Source: a virus
Strand: one strand, 5' to 3'
Virus record (IMG/VR): IMGVR_UViG_3300033571_007740
Location: 1-41,255 of that record
Length of the DNA: 41,255 nucleotides
Positions within the stretch are counted from its first letter, which is position 1. Every line of letters begins with the position of its first letter. The translations under genes were made by a program, and so were the position numbers. Below are positions 16,712 through 26,874 of this stretch, piece after piece. Under the pieces are notes generated by a model, which was not told the DNA's origin, did not search any database, and saw nothing but the letters and a program-made list of their open reading frames with translations.

Positions 16712-18334
16712 ATGAAATCGATTATCACTAAAGACTTTGGGGTTATTAATGCCGAAAACTTCGAATATGGCATAACCTCGGGTCAGAATAAAGTCTACGT
16801 CATGTTGGGGCGCTCTATCCCGTGGGCCAATTCATCAAACGTTAACCTATTAGACGATACATCACTGCCCGACCCATACGATACCGTCGATTATAAGAAC
16901 GATTTAGTGAAGAGGGGTCTTATTTTAAAGAAATTGATTGGCAGCGATATTCAGCCAGTCGTCCCCAGAATTGATTGGCAGAGCGGAACTGTGTATACCG
17001 CATACGATCAGACTGCCAACCTTTACATTAAAATTCTCGACACCGCTATATCTGGCGGGACGGTGAATGTCAGCAATTCTTTGGCAAATACCGTGGTGGC
17101 TAATGGCATCAATTTGGCGTTCAGCACTCCGTCGCTCTCTGTGGGCAGTTTCATTAAAATTGGGACTGAAACCAAAGAAATTGTCCGAATCAACGTAGCG
17201 GGTGACTTCATTCAAGTCAACTCAAACTTCTCTTCTGCTGTCACCAATCAAGTACTCTACAAGAGTGTTGATTCAAACACCCAGTATTCATACAAATTCT
17301 ATGTCCGCAACACTGCCGACCAAGTATTTAAGTGTTTGTTCAACAATAACAACGGAACATCGACGGTTTCTCCAGAAATTACTATTGGCGGGCAGTTGCC
17401 AGAAAATCCTTACATTCAAACCTCCGACGGCTACAAATGGAAATATTTGTACACTATTCCTAGCGGGTTGAAGCAAAAGTTCTTCAGCAATACACACATG
17501 CCAGTAGTCAGAGATACGACTGTCTATGAAAACGCTAAAAATGGGGCGCTGGATATCATTAAAATCATATCTGGAGGCTCTGGTTACTACAACGGGGCTA
17601 CCGTCAACAATTACAATATTTTGACAGTCACTGGAGATGGTAGTGGTGCAAACGTTACCGTAGACGTAGCCAATGGCGTTATAACCAATGTCAACATTTT
17701 AAACGGTGGAGTTGATTACACGACAGCCAATATCGCTATCAATGATGCACTAAAATCTGGCGGAACCACTGCCAACTTGGTTGCAGTAATAGGTCCACGT
17801 GGTGGTCACGGTTCGGATCCAGCCAGAGAATTGGGTGCATCGGATCAAATGATCAGCGTAGATTTTCAAGGCACCGTGAATGGCTACTTGCCAACTTACA
17901 CCAACGGAACAAGCGACTTCAGACAGATTGCTTTGATCAATAATCCAACCGTATCCAACAATTCTTTGGCCACATCAACAGTCTATTCGATGTACACCAA
18001 AATATTTGTGGACAATCCAACAATTGACTTTACACCAGACAAAACCGTATATGTGGGAACTTCGTTTGCCGCTGCAACGTTCTCTGCTACGGTCGTTCAC
18101 TTTGATACGACAGAAAATGTCCTGTATGTTAACAATATCAAGGGTGACGTTAGCGCAATTTCAACTAAGACAATCTATGAGAAAGACAATACCAGCGTGT
18201 ATTCACAGGTATTTTCGGTCATAGAACCCGACATAAATATTTTGTCTGGTGAAATACTTTACATCGAAAACAAAGCAAAGATCGTCAGGTCTTTGAATCA
18301 AACTGAAACAGTAAAACTTTTGATAGAATTTTAA
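16712..18334 (+). CDS. 8: gp8 baseplate wedge subunit with inserted modules
   Basis: 540 residues, against 334 for T4 gp8. The gp8 features are the N-terminal VYVMLGRSIPWAN, the stretch VPRIDWQSGTVYTAYD, then YKFYVRNTADQVFKCLFNNN and SDGYKWKYLYTIP. The extra length is explained by two insertions: a small barrel module at about residues 118-188 (SVGSFIKIGTETKEIVRINV) and a GGSGY-type region at about 283-345. In T4, gp8 joins gp7 and gp10 in the wedge. It starts three bases after the previous stop and is followed, 11 nt later, by the 1320-aa gene. Confidence 0.88.
   Translation: MKSIITKDFGVINAENFEYGITSGQNKVYVMLGRSIPWANSSNVNLLDDTSLPDPYDTVDYKNDLVKRGLILKKLIGSDIQPVVPRIDWQSGTVYTAYDQTANLYIKILDTAISGGTVNVSNSLANTVVANGINLAFSTPSLSVGSFIKIGTETKEIVRINVAGDFIQVNSNFSSAVTNQVLYKSVDSNTQYSYKFYVRNTADQVFKCLFNNNNGTSTVSPEITIGGQLPENPYIQTSDGYKWKYLYTIPSGLKQKFFSNTHMPVVRDTTVYENAKNGALDIIKIISGGSGYYNGATVNNYNILTVTGDGSGANVTVDVANGVITNVNILNGGVDYTTANIAINDALKSGGTTANLVAVIGPRGGHGSDPARELGASDQMISVDFQGTVNGYLPTYTNGTSDFRQIALINNPTVSNNSLATSTVYSMYTKIFVDNPTIDFTPDKTVYVGTSFAAATFSATVVHFDTTENVLYVNNIKGDVSAISTKTIYEKDNTSVYSQVFSVIEPDINILSGEILYIENKAKIVRSLNQTETVKLLIEF
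18232..18239 (+). promoter_or_regulatory. Possible late promoter CATAAATA inside gp8 end
   Basis: A 7/8 match to the late consensus, 107 nt before the ATG of the 1320-aa gene. Because it is within coding sequence, chance occurrence is a real possibility. Confidence 0.25.
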
Positions 18335-18345
18335 GGGTACTCTAA

Positions 18346-21300
18346 ATGACAATAGACTTTAACGCTGCGCCATATTGGGACGATTTCGAGGCTACTAATG
18401 GTGCCCTAGAAAATAACTATATGCGTATACTGTTCCGCCCGAGTTACGCGGTTCAGGCAAGAGAACTGACTCAGATTCAGTCTATTATCCAGAATCAAAT
18501 CAAACAATTTGGTAACCACATTTTCCAAGACGGTTCGCCCGTTATTGGTGGACATCTCACTCTAGACACCTCTGCCACCTATATTAAATTAGATAAGCAA
18601 TTTGGTGGTTCAGATATTGATCTGGACAACTTTTTAAACGTTACCGTATACAATTCAGTGACACCAAAAACTCGCGCACGTGTGGTGCAGACCTATTCTT
18701 CGTCAACAGACAGAACTCTGTTGATCAAATATCTTCGCGGCCCTAACTTCCAAGCAGGACAGACTATTAGCACCGCTGGAGACGGACTGTATTCGGCAAA
18801 TATTTCAAGCCCAAACTTCACGGGCACTGGCTCCACCGTAACTATTAACGATGGTGTGTTTTATGTTGGTGGATTCTTTGTTAAGGTTGCTCAACAAACC
18901 ATCGTACTTGACCCATACAACGCATCTCCAACCTATAGAGTTGGATTGGAGATAGATGAAAGTGTTGTGACGGAAAATGAAGACACCGCTCTTCTGGATC
19001 CAGCGCAGGAATCGTTTAATTATCAGGCTCCAGGGGCGGCTCGATACAAGTTCAACCTAGTCCTATCTAAACGTGCAATAGAATCAGTTGACGATAGCAA
19101 ATTCTTTGAACTCCTAAGAGTTGAAAATGGAGTCATAACTCGTCAAGTTTCTTATCCAATCTACTCAGAGTTGGAAAAGACTTTGGCCCGCCGTACTTAC
19201 GATGAATCTGGCAACTATGTTGTCAAGCCATTCAGAATCAATCTTTCGGCAAACACCCCAGCGGGTGTGGCGGAAAATACGGAAACGTTTTTGATTAATA
19301 TTGAGCCAGGTAAAGCGTATGTGAAGGGGTTCGAGTTTGAGACCATCGGAACTCAAAAACTCTCTGCTCCTAGAGCAAGAACCTTCAAAGACAATAAGAA
19401 CTACAACTTGTCTGCCTACTACGGCAATAGAATTGTAGCAACCGATATTGTCGGCGGATCAGAAGGCGCTTGCTTCAGTCAAGATATGAAAGAAGTTGAT
19501 ATTCACTGTGCAACTTCAGATTTCATCACACTAAACGGTAATACACATTCTTATTACGCAACTCGAATTGGCTCTGCCAAGATCAAAAATTTTGAGAGAA
19601 AAGACGACAACGAATACTTCTTGTACTTGGTTGATGTCAATTTCACTCCGATGGTTGGAACCGCCAGACAGAATTCTTTGTATTACGATGAAATCTATCT
19701 GCCATCATATTTCTCATCCAACACCAGCGCGTATGTAGATGGTGTTGTTACGATGTTGACTGGTAATTCTGCGGGGCAATCTGCGATTATCACGAACTAC
19801 AACGGCAACACTAAACTTGCGGCACTGGCAACCAAGTTTACAAATCAAGTCTTTGCTGGGGATAAGTTCTCTCTATCTGTACCAATTTCTGCTGCAGAAT
19901 CTTTCGTTCGCCCAAACACATCGACATTCTTGAGCGCAAACCTGACTGCAAACGTTTCCGTTGACAGTAAAGATGTTATTGGATCTGCGTCACTTCAAGA
20001 TACATCCTATAATAGCAACCTCTTTGAATTGCCAAACTATTACGTCAAGTATGACAGCGAAGACAACGTCGATCTATATCGACGCTATATTCGTAGAGTA
20101 AGTTTTGGTGGCGGTAACGGATCATACTCATTTGGTCTTGCTGGACCAGACCAAGGTAAATTTGATTTTGGTACAAATGGGCAATTGGTTTCTAGCGCCG
20201 ATATCCAAGAAAACATCATTGTCATTCCAGTTACTGGAGCAAATACGGGCAAAATTATTGATCTAACTGTCAGCCCTCGTAGTGTCTATAGAGCGACCGA
20301 CGATCAGATCATAATCAATACTGCAAATGGATCTGGAACATCTTTCGACGCCGATGTCTACATCACCGTAAAGTTGACTGCAATCGAAGATACTCGTAGA
20401 ACCAAAACACTGGTTCAAGCAAATTCGGCACTGACTTCGGGTGATACATTAGCCTTTGCGACTGGTGTGATCAATTACGCCAACGTAAAAATCAACACAT
20501 CAAATGGCATCGCGTGGTTCACCACATCGGATGTTATTTCGAAGATTCCAGGGGAGCGGCAACCGCTTTTCGTGTCTGATGTTGTTCGTATCAAGAAGAT
20601 CTATGATTCTGCAAATATCAGTCATGCGCCAAACACATCAAACATGATCGATATCACAGACCGTTACGCTTTTGATAGCGGTCAAAATGATAATTACTAC
20701 GATCACGCATCCATCACACTAAAACCTGGCGCATCCCCACCATCTGGACAAACCGCAGTTCTGTTCGATTACTTCGTCCACGCTGGTATCGGCTATCTGT
20801 CTGCAAAATCTTACGCACAGACACTCTATGCAAATGAATTGATTCCGATCTACAAGAGTCAGAACGGAATAACCTACAATCTAAGAGATAGCATAGACTT
20901 GCGCCCAGTTCGCGACTCTGGTCTGCTCACAGATCCATTTACTACAACACTACTCTCACCTAGAATAAATGTTGCATCTGGTGGGTTGACAGTTCAGGCA
21001 AATACTGCCAAGACAGCCAACATCATCAGTCCGCCAATAACAGTGGGCAGTTTGGTCAGAATAAACGGTCAGACCAGAAGAGTAGCAGACGCACAAAATG
21101 CACAGACATTCACCCTATCTTCTGCTCTTGTCGGTGGTGCGGTGAATGATGGAATGCTGTATCTTGTCTCGGATAACAAGAAGTTCTCTGAGACTTATAT
21201 CCAGAGACCTACAGATCCAATCGAATTGGACTACTCATATTACTTACCTCGTCTAGATAAAGTCGTTATCACCAAAGACAAGGAGTTCAAGTTATTGACT

Positions 21301-22308
21301 GGCGTCCCATCACTGGCTCCACAAGAACCAGTAGTAAATGAAGATGCTATCGCGATCTACAAACTAAAGATTCCAGCGTATACCGCATCGCACAATTCAA
21401 TTGACGCCGAATATCTCGACAACCGTCGCTACACGATGAGAGATATTTCTGAGTTGGATGAAAGACTGACCGATTTGGAAAAGTTTGTACATCTGAAAGA
21501 ATCTGAGTCTGACATTATTGACAATCCACCCAAGTCTCCAGTCACACCAACCATAAACAAACCAATTTATGGAACATTGGTTGATGATTTTAATGATCTG
21601 AGTGTGGCAGATACCAATAATGACTTCTCTGCTTCTATCGAGAATGGTAGGTTGACTTGCTACAAGCAAATCACTGGGTTTACATTGAAGGCATTGGATA
21701 CCACAGAAAACGATGTCCTAGACAAGTTCATCACACTGAACTACACAGAAACTCCAGCAGTCTCACAGAAAACCTATACACCAGACTCAGCATCTAAGGT
21801 ACAGACTTCAATTATAGGTAAATTTGAAGGGTTTGTGACCCTAACACCAGAAAGCGACTACTTCTATTCAACCGAACACCAGCCATCTATCACAGATTCG
21901 CTGGGCCGTTACTTTGAATTGAAACAGGCTGAGGCTGGTGGATACCCAGCGATAACCAATTCTTTGGTTGTCAATTTGGGTGGCAATGGCTACACAAACA
22001 CATTCTACAACAATCCATTCTTGGTGGGTGACTATCAATTTATTGGCGGCTCAAGTTCGATCTATATACCAGACCCTAATGTAACTTCTGTGACAGAACC
22101 AACATCACTGGTTCCAGTAAACATTAATTTCTTAGGGGCGGCTGCAGAAACATTCTTAAATAGCACATGGACAGGCAACGCTCCAGTTGCAACGTCGGTC
22201 GATGATCCTAACGCTTATGTTTCGGGTTGGAAGGAAACGTCGTATTTGACGCCAGGGTCTGGAAGGATATCTGAGTCATATAATTCTGGTAGATACGATA
22301 AAGTTTAA
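18346..22308 (+). CDS. DUF4815-type baseplate/fibre-adaptor structural protein
   Basis: 1320 residues. The N-terminus (FNAAPYWDDFEATNGALENN, then YMRILFRPSYAVQARELTQI and QSIIQNQIKQFGNHIFQDGS) is the signature of the DUF4815 proteins that follow gp8 in marine T4-like phages. It continues for about 550 residues, with EPGKAYVKGFEFETIGTQKL near residue 322. A small barrel module lies at about 880-943. At about 1026-1048, YTMRDISELDERLTDLEKFV forms a short coiled coil, probably a trimerisation point. The C-terminal region is beta-rich and Gly/Ser-rich and ends in ESYNSGRYDKV. By position it could replace T4 gp9/gp10 as the adaptor between wedge and fibres; this is inference. Virion location is well supported by family context. 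Confidence 0.8.
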   Translation: MTIDFNAAPYWDDFEATNGALENNYMRILFRPSYAVQARELTQIQSIIQNQIKQFGNHIFQDGSPVIGGHLTLDTSATYIKLDKQFGGSDIDLDNFLNVTVYNSVTPKTRARVVQTYSSSTDRTLLIKYLRGPNFQAGQTISTAGDGLYSANISSPNFTGTGSTVTINDGVFYVGGFFVKVAQQTIVLDPYNASPTYRVGLEIDESVVTENEDTALLDPAQESFNYQAPGAARYKFNLVLSKRAIESVDDSKFFELLRVENGVITRQVSYPIYSELEKTLARRTYDESGNYVVKPFRINLSANTPAGVAENTETFLINIEPGKAYVKGFEFETIGTQKLSAPRARTFKDNKNYNLSAYYGNRIVATDIVGGSEGACFSQDMKEVDIHCATSDFITLNGNTHSYYATRIGSAKIKNFERKDDNEYFLYLVDVNFTPMVGTARQNSLYYDEIYLPSYFSSNTSAYVDGVVTMLTGNSAGQSAIITNYNGNTKLAALATKFTNQVFAGDKFSLSVPISAAESFVRPNTSTFLSANLTANVSVDSKDVIGSASLQDTSYNSNLFELPNYYVKYDSEDNVDLYRRYIRRVSFGGGNGSYSFGLAGPDQGKFDFGTNGQLVSSADIQENIIVIPVTGANTGKIIDLTVSPRSVYRATDDQIIINTANGSGTSFDADVYITVKLTAIEDTRRTKTLVQANSALTSGDTLAFATGVINYANVKINTSNGIAWFTTSDVISKIPGERQPLFVSDVVRIKKIYDSANISHAPNTSNMIDITDRYAFDSGQNDNYYDHASITLKPGASPPSGQTAVLFDYFVHAGIGYLSAKSYAQTLYANELIPIYKSQNGITYNLRDSIDLRPVRDSGLLTDPFTTTLLSPRINVASGGLTVQANTAKTANIISPPITVGSLVRINGQTRRVADAQNAQTFTLSSALVGGAVNDGMLYLVSDNKKFSETYIQRPTDPIELDYSYYLPRLDKVVITKDKEFKLLTGVPSLAPQEPVVNEDAIAIYKLKIPAYTASHNSIDAEYLDNRRYTMRDISELDERLTDLEKFVHLKESESDIIDNPPKSPVTPTINKPIYGTLVDDFNDLSVADTNNDFSASIENGRLTCYKQITGFTLKALDTTENDVLDKFITLNYTETPAVSQKTYTPDSASKVQTSIIGKFEGFVTLTPESDYFYSTEHQPSITDSLGRYFELKQAEAGGYPAITNSLVVNLGGNGYTNTFYNNPFLVGDYQFIGGSSSIYIPDPNVTSVTEPTSLVPVNINFLGAAAETFLNSTWTGNAPVATSVDDPNAYVSGWKETSYLTPGSGRISESYNSGRYDKV

Positions 22309-22323
22309 AGAGGATAACTCATA

Positions 22324-25275
22324 ATGGGACAAGGTTTAGAAGCACAAAGAAAAGCGGCTCGTCGTCGTCAAATAGAAAAGGCGTACACGCCCAACCAAAT
22401 CCTCAGAGATTATGGTACTGAGGCAGTTGCTTCTGTTGGATTGACTCCATTCGTGCGTGAAAACGATATCAATTTTGCGGCTAAAAATTTAAAGCCAGAC
22501 GCAAAACCAAATTTCTTTTTCGACGAAATCAAAGTCAATAACTTCTCTCAAAGAGCATCAGTAGTCAACGTAAATTCTGAATTGGCCTTATCTTCTGTTA
22601 AGACCAACGAAGGTATCTACGGACTAAGATCTAATGCGTATGCGGAAGTTCTGGGAACCAGCCGAAGCGCAACCCAGAACCTAATCTATCTCAATGAGAA
22701 TTTCATCACTTTCGAAGTAACCAAGGGACCCACTGCAATAAATCTTACTGCAAATGACTTCAAAGATGGTGACTTGGTCTATCAGACTTCAAATGATTCC
22801 GCTATTTCTGATTTTTGGTATACGGGAACATTGCAGCCTAATTTCACATTCTTGGGTAAGGTTAAGAAGTGGATCTTCAATCCAGCCATACCTTCAACTG
22901 GAGCATTAGTCGTTGAACCAATTTTGGGTCGCGCTAATGTCACCGCAACAAGTTCAACCTCTGACGGAATCTGGAATCTATCTCGATACTATCCAGACGA
23001 AAAAGTTCTGTCTAATGTTCTAGCAAACAATCGTTTTATTTCTGGTGAGACTATTGTCTTTGCTTCAACTGGCAATGCAATTTCTGGAAACATTCTGACA
23101 TCTCAGGTCAGCGCAACAAACTCTTATTTGGCATTTTCATCCGCCGTTACCTCTACAAATACAACCAATCTGAAGTCTATCGTCATATCATCCAATAACA
23201 TTACTCGCGATGGAATTTCTGATGTTGTGGGTAATACTTTGTATGTGGTGTCTGGAACCAACATGGGATTCAGTTCTCAGATTGTTGGAGTATCAACCAA
23301 TACCGCATTTGGCTGGACAGAACTTGTTCTGAGCCAGAGCATGCCAGAACTGCCAACATCGAATACAGTGTATTCAATTGGCGACCATAAAGTTGATGAT
23401 GTGGGTGCCCTATACGGAGTTTTCCACATACCATCAGCCAACAATCTTCGCTGGTTGACGGGTGAACGAGTATTCACCATCTCTGATACCGACACATACA
23501 ATGACAACTCATACAAGATGAGAGCCATTGCCAAATATAACGCTCTCGGTAAAGTTAACTCTCAGACCAACGCTAGAAACTCAGTTCTTCGTGAACAGAC
23601 TCCAAACACTCAGCAAGCACCTTCAAGTGTATTGGAAAACACACGAAAGACTAATGATCGTAAATACATGGCACAGACCTTCTCAACTCCAATCTCAAAT
23701 CAGATTGTGAACGGGCAGGTTAAGTCTTCATACGGAATGTTTGTCTCTTCTGTTGACCTATTCTTCAAGAGTAAACCAACAGACCCAGAAGAACAATTGC
23801 CGTTTACCGTAGCCATATCCAAAGTGGTGAGCGGGTTGCCTTCAAACGATATCATTGCAGAAAGAACTCTTGAACCCGCATGGATCACAGTGTCTTCAAA
23901 TCCTAGCACTTCGAATGCGGCAACTCTTACCAAGTTCTCATTCAAAGATCCAATTTATTTGGAACCTTCAACTGAATATGCTATCAAGTTGATAACCGAA
24001 TCACCAGACTATGAAGTTTGGACTTCAACATTGGGTGGCGTGTATACAGACGAAAATGGAAACTCAAGAACCGTTTCTGAGCAGCCATATGTCGGAAACT
24101 TTTTCACTTCCATGAATGCTTCAAACTGGAATCCAATTCTAAATCAGGATTTGATGTTCGTTATCAATAAAGCAAAATTTAGTCCATCAAAGACCGTCTA
24201 CTTTACAATTAATCCAGATGAAGATCTGACGACTAATATTTTGATGGATTCGGTGAAAATCTCCGCAACAGAGCAACAGTTCTCTCCAACCAGCATAACT
24301 TATGAGATGAAGAGTTTGTTGATGGATGGAACCACAGTAACCGATTACATTAAACTGAATAACAATGAGATCTACAAATTTGGCGGGGATACAGATATCT
24401 CAAGCGTTACCTCTAAGAGAAGAAGACTGATCCCTCGCGCTAATGCGGCAACTTTAAATGTTAAAGTGACCATGACAACCAGCGACGATACCGTAAGTCC
24501 TGTTATTAACAAAGAGCGTTTCAGTATTTTTGGACTTCAAAACATCATCAACAATGCTGGCATCTCCAACAATTTGATTTCGATCACAAGCACTGGATCG
24601 CACTCAAACGCAGCCAATATCGTTGTGACTTTCTCGGATCCAGACATTGGATCAAACAAGGCTACTGCAAATGTGTTGCCATCAATGTTGGTCAGTGGAG
24701 GAATACGAGCAATCAATGTCATCAATGCTGGTTCTGGCTATTTCACTTCACCGACAATAACCATCACCGAGCCTAATGCCGTGTCAAATGCACAGGTTGT
24801 CATCAATGGTGAAACTGACATTTCGGGTGGAAATTCTCTGGCCAAGTATCAGACAAGAATTGTTGAACTGAAGAGCGGATTTGATGCGGGCGACCTCATC
24901 GTAAAATTGGATGCAATCAAACCTCAAGGCACCGATATTCAGGTCTATTTCAAAGTATTGTCTGGTCTGGATAAAGATCCAATGTCAACCAAGAAATGGC
25001 AGAGAATGACAGTCTTGAATAACAACATCTCACCAGATCAAATTACCTTAGTACCTCTCGAATATCGCTATGCGGTAAACAAGGGTCAGATTGAATACTT
25101 TGATGGCAGCAAGGCACAGCCACTCGGCGGATCGTTTAAATACTTTGCGGTAAAAATTCGAATGACCGCATCGGATCCAACCGTCGTTCCTATGATCGAA
25201 AACTTGAGGGTGGTGGCGGTTCCAGGGGAGGTGCCAGTGACCAGTGATGTTGACGCTGGATTCTATACAACTTAA
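22324..25275 (+). CDS. Large virion structural protein, fibre-adaptor candidate
   Basis: 983 residues. The basic N-terminus (LEAQRKAARRRQIEKAY) is followed by a beta-rich body. At about 440-600, KYMAQTFSTPISNQIVNGQV begins a jelly-roll-like region (VSSVDLFFKSKP, then YLEPSTEYAIKLITESPDYE) that looks like a carbohydrate-binding or lectin-type sandwich. A GGSGY-type repeat (INAGSGYFTSPTITITEP) lies at about 800-818. The final 120 residues (LIVKLDAIKPQGTDIQVYFK, then MIENLRVVAVPG) form another sandwich seen in phage structural proteins. The gene pairs with the DUF4815 gene in marine T4-like phages and is followed by fibre genes, so a role in fibre attachment is likely. AGAGGA lies upstream of the start. 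Confidence 0.7.
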   Translation: MGQGLEAQRKAARRRQIEKAYTPNQILRDYGTEAVASVGLTPFVRENDINFAAKNLKPDAKPNFFFDEIKVNNFSQRASVVNVNSELALSSVKTNEGIYGLRSNAYAEVLGTSRSATQNLIYLNENFITFEVTKGPTAINLTANDFKDGDLVYQTSNDSAISDFWYTGTLQPNFTFLGKVKKWIFNPAIPSTGALVVEPILGRANVTATSSTSDGIWNLSRYYPDEKVLSNVLANNRFISGETIVFASTGNAISGNILTSQVSATNSYLAFSSAVTSTNTTNLKSIVISSNNITRDGISDVVGNTLYVVSGTNMGFSSQIVGVSTNTAFGWTELVLSQSMPELPTSNTVYSIGDHKVDDVGALYGVFHIPSANNLRWLTGERVFTISDTDTYNDNSYKMRAIAKYNALGKVNSQTNARNSVLREQTPNTQQAPSSVLENTRKTNDRKYMAQTFSTPISNQIVNGQVKSSYGMFVSSVDLFFKSKPTDPEEQLPFTVAISKVVSGLPSNDIIAERTLEPAWITVSSNPSTSNAATLTKFSFKDPIYLEPSTEYAIKLITESPDYEVWTSTLGGVYTDENGNSRTVSEQPYVGNFFTSMNASNWNPILNQDLMFVINKAKFSPSKTVYFTINPDEDLTTNILMDSVKISATEQQFSPTSITYEMKSLLMDGTTVTDYIKLNNNEIYKFGGDTDISSVTSKRRRLIPRANAATLNVKVTMTTSDDTVSPVINKERFSIFGLQNIINNAGISNNLISITSTGSHSNAANIVVTFSDPDIGSNKATANVLPSMLVSGGIRAINVINAGSGYFTSPTITITEPNAVSNAQVVINGETDISGGNSLAKYQTRIVELKSGFDAGDLIVKLDAIKPQGTDIQVYFKVLSGLDKDPMSTKKWQRMTVLNNNISPDQITLVPLEYRYAVNKGQIEYFDGSKAQPLGGSFKYFAVKIRMTASDPTVVPMIENLRVVAVPGEVPVTSDVDAGFYTT

Positions 25276-25277
25276 TT

Positions 25278-25493
25278 ATGAGAGTTAAGATAGAAGGCAC
25301 AAAATATAGTCGCGACTTGACCAGCATGGCAGTTGTATGTGATGACCTGTCAGTGGTCAGAGCATATAATGCTGAGTTGCTAAAAAATCAAGCCGACAAG
25401 CGCAGAGATTCCGAAATAAATAAATTGAAGCAGGAAGTTTCAGAAATTAAATCCATGATTCAATTCCTGATAGACAGAGGACAAAATGGCTAA
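25278..25493 (+). CDS. Small coiled-coil protein, unknown
   Basis: 71 residues. A short N-terminal beta-like part (MRVKIEGTKYSRDLTSMAVV) is followed by a Lys/Glu/Ile helix with heptad spacing (INKLKQEVSEIKSMIQFLID). It starts two bases after the previous stop and overlaps the next gene by eight bases, so it is coupled on both sides. It might be an assembly factor or a small connector for the neighbouring fibre. I recognise no family. Confidence 0.65.
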   Translation: MRVKIEGTKYSRDLTSMAVVCDDLSVVRAYNAELLKNQADKRRDSEINKLKQEVSEIKSMIQFLIDRGQNG

Positions 25494-26874
25494 CGCAAAT
25501 ATATCACCAGTTTTAATGTCAAACTCGTTCGACGAGTGGCGTATAGTCACCAATAGTCTTATCGTAGATAGGAATATGCTTCGCAACTCGTCTTATGTCA
25601 AAGATGAGGGCGACTTCAGACTTGCAAACGGCGTTTTAAGAATAGCCAGAAGCACGGGCGGAACGCTTTTACTTGTTGAGGGTAATGCAAACGCATCCAT
25701 TGGCGGAAACGTCTCTTCAAATGGATTGGTAGTTACCTCAAACGCAACCGTGGGTAATTTGACGGTATTGGGCGTTCAAACAAACTTTGGCGATATCACC
25801 AATGATTCAGATCTGCTTCTTCTAAGAAAAAACGCAATAACTGATGGCGACGGAACAATAAGAGTCAGACAAGCATCTCGAAACGTAGAAGTCAGATTCA
25901 ACTCGACTGCTAATGTGTGGCAATCGAGTAATAACGCATCGGTTGGCTATACCACGCTGTTGACCACAGCAAATCTAATTGACTCGGTTTCATCTTCAAG
26001 TGTCGTACATGCGCCAACACTCAATGCAGTAAAAACGGCTTACGACTTGGGTCAGAGTGCGCTATCCGCTGCAAGTTCTTCGGGTAATACGGCAAGAGTA
26101 TCTGCAAACAGCGGGTCTTCTTTAAATAGCCGACAAATCAATTTTGTCAATACGTCAACCGTAACAGTTACCGTCACAAGCGGGACTGGTGCGGCTGCTG
26201 GAAATGCAAACGTCTCGTTCAGCGTCGTGGGCGGGACAGCCCAAGGTGCGCAAGGTTCTACGGGCGCTATTGGTGCGCAGGGTGCCTCTGCAAGCGGCAG
26301 TCAGGGCGTTCAGGGCATCCAAGGTCCATCTGGCGGCGGAAGTCAGGGTGTAGGATCTCAGGGCGCTACGGGCGCACAGGGTGCAACGGGTGCAACGGGT
26401 GCACAAGGCACTTCGGGTGTGGCGGGTAGCATCACAGATGAAACAGCATCGGCTTCGACTTACTATCCACTATTCACAGTCAGCACAAGTGGATCCTTGA
26501 GTACAGTTAACGTCAGTTCAACCAAGTTGTCTTTCCAACCTAGCACGGGAACCCTAACTGCAACAGACTATGCTGCTACCTCTGACTACAGATTAAAGAC
26601 AGTGGTGCGTAAAATTTACAACGCAACTCAGAAGATTAAAGAGATTTCTGCGGTTGAATACTATTGGAACGATCTTGCTAAACGAGAAGGAGTCAGTGAT
26701 GACGACTCAATTCAAATTGGTGTTCTTGCCCAAGAGGTTGAGTTGATGTATCCATCAATGGTGGTCACTGGTAAAGACGGATACAAGAGAGTCAACTATG
26801 ACAAGTTGGTTCCAGTTCTAATCCAATGTATCAAAGAATTGAACGAAAGAATCGAAACACTTGAGAGAAAATAA
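25486..26874 (+). CDS. Tail fibre with collagen-like stretch and S74 chaperone end
   Basis: 462 residues. The N-terminal domain (FDEWRIVTNSLIVDRN) probably attaches to the baseplate, followed by beta segments with repeated NATVGNLTV-like strands. Residues about 205-250 carry a beta module (RVSANSGSSLNSRQINFVNT) that recurs in the 1107-aa fibre. Residues about 250-312 are Gly-X-Y collagen-like. The C-terminal 97 residues are an S74 intramolecular chaperone: the dyad motif SDYRLK begins at S366, then EYYWNDLAKREG, IGVLAQEVE, and a closing coiled coil (LIQCIKELNERIETLERK). S74 domains fold the trimer and then cut themselves off before the Ser. The fibre is therefore expected to end at residue 365. 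Confidence 0.85.
   Translation: MANANISPVLMSNSFDEWRIVTNSLIVDRNMLRNSSYVKDEGDFRLANGVLRIARSTGGTLLLVEGNANASIGGNVSSNGLVVTSNATVGNLTVLGVQTNFGDITNDSDLLLLRKNAITDGDGTIRVRQASRNVEVRFNSTANVWQSSNNASVGYTTLLTTANLIDSVSSSSVVHAPTLNAVKTAYDLGQSALSAASSSGNTARVSANSGSSLNSRQINFVNTSTVTVTVTSGTGAAAGNANVSFSVVGGTAQGAQGSTGAIGAQGASASGSQGVQGIQGPSGGGSQGVGSQGATGAQGATGATGAQGTSGVAGSITDETASASTYYPLFTVSTSGSLSTVNVSSTKLSFQPSTGTLTATDYAATSDYRLKTVVRKIYNATQKIKEISAVEYYWNDLAKREGVSDDDSIQIGVLAQEVELMYPSMVVTGKDGYKRVNYDKLVPVLIQCIKELNERIETLERK
26239..26424 (+). repeat. Collagen-like Gly-X-Y coding repeat
   Basis: About 62 codons in which nearly every third residue is Gly (QGAQGSTGAIGAQG, then [14 protein letters not shown]), with short irregular breaks. 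It is a probable rod between the beta module and the S74-assembled tip. Confidence 0.8.
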
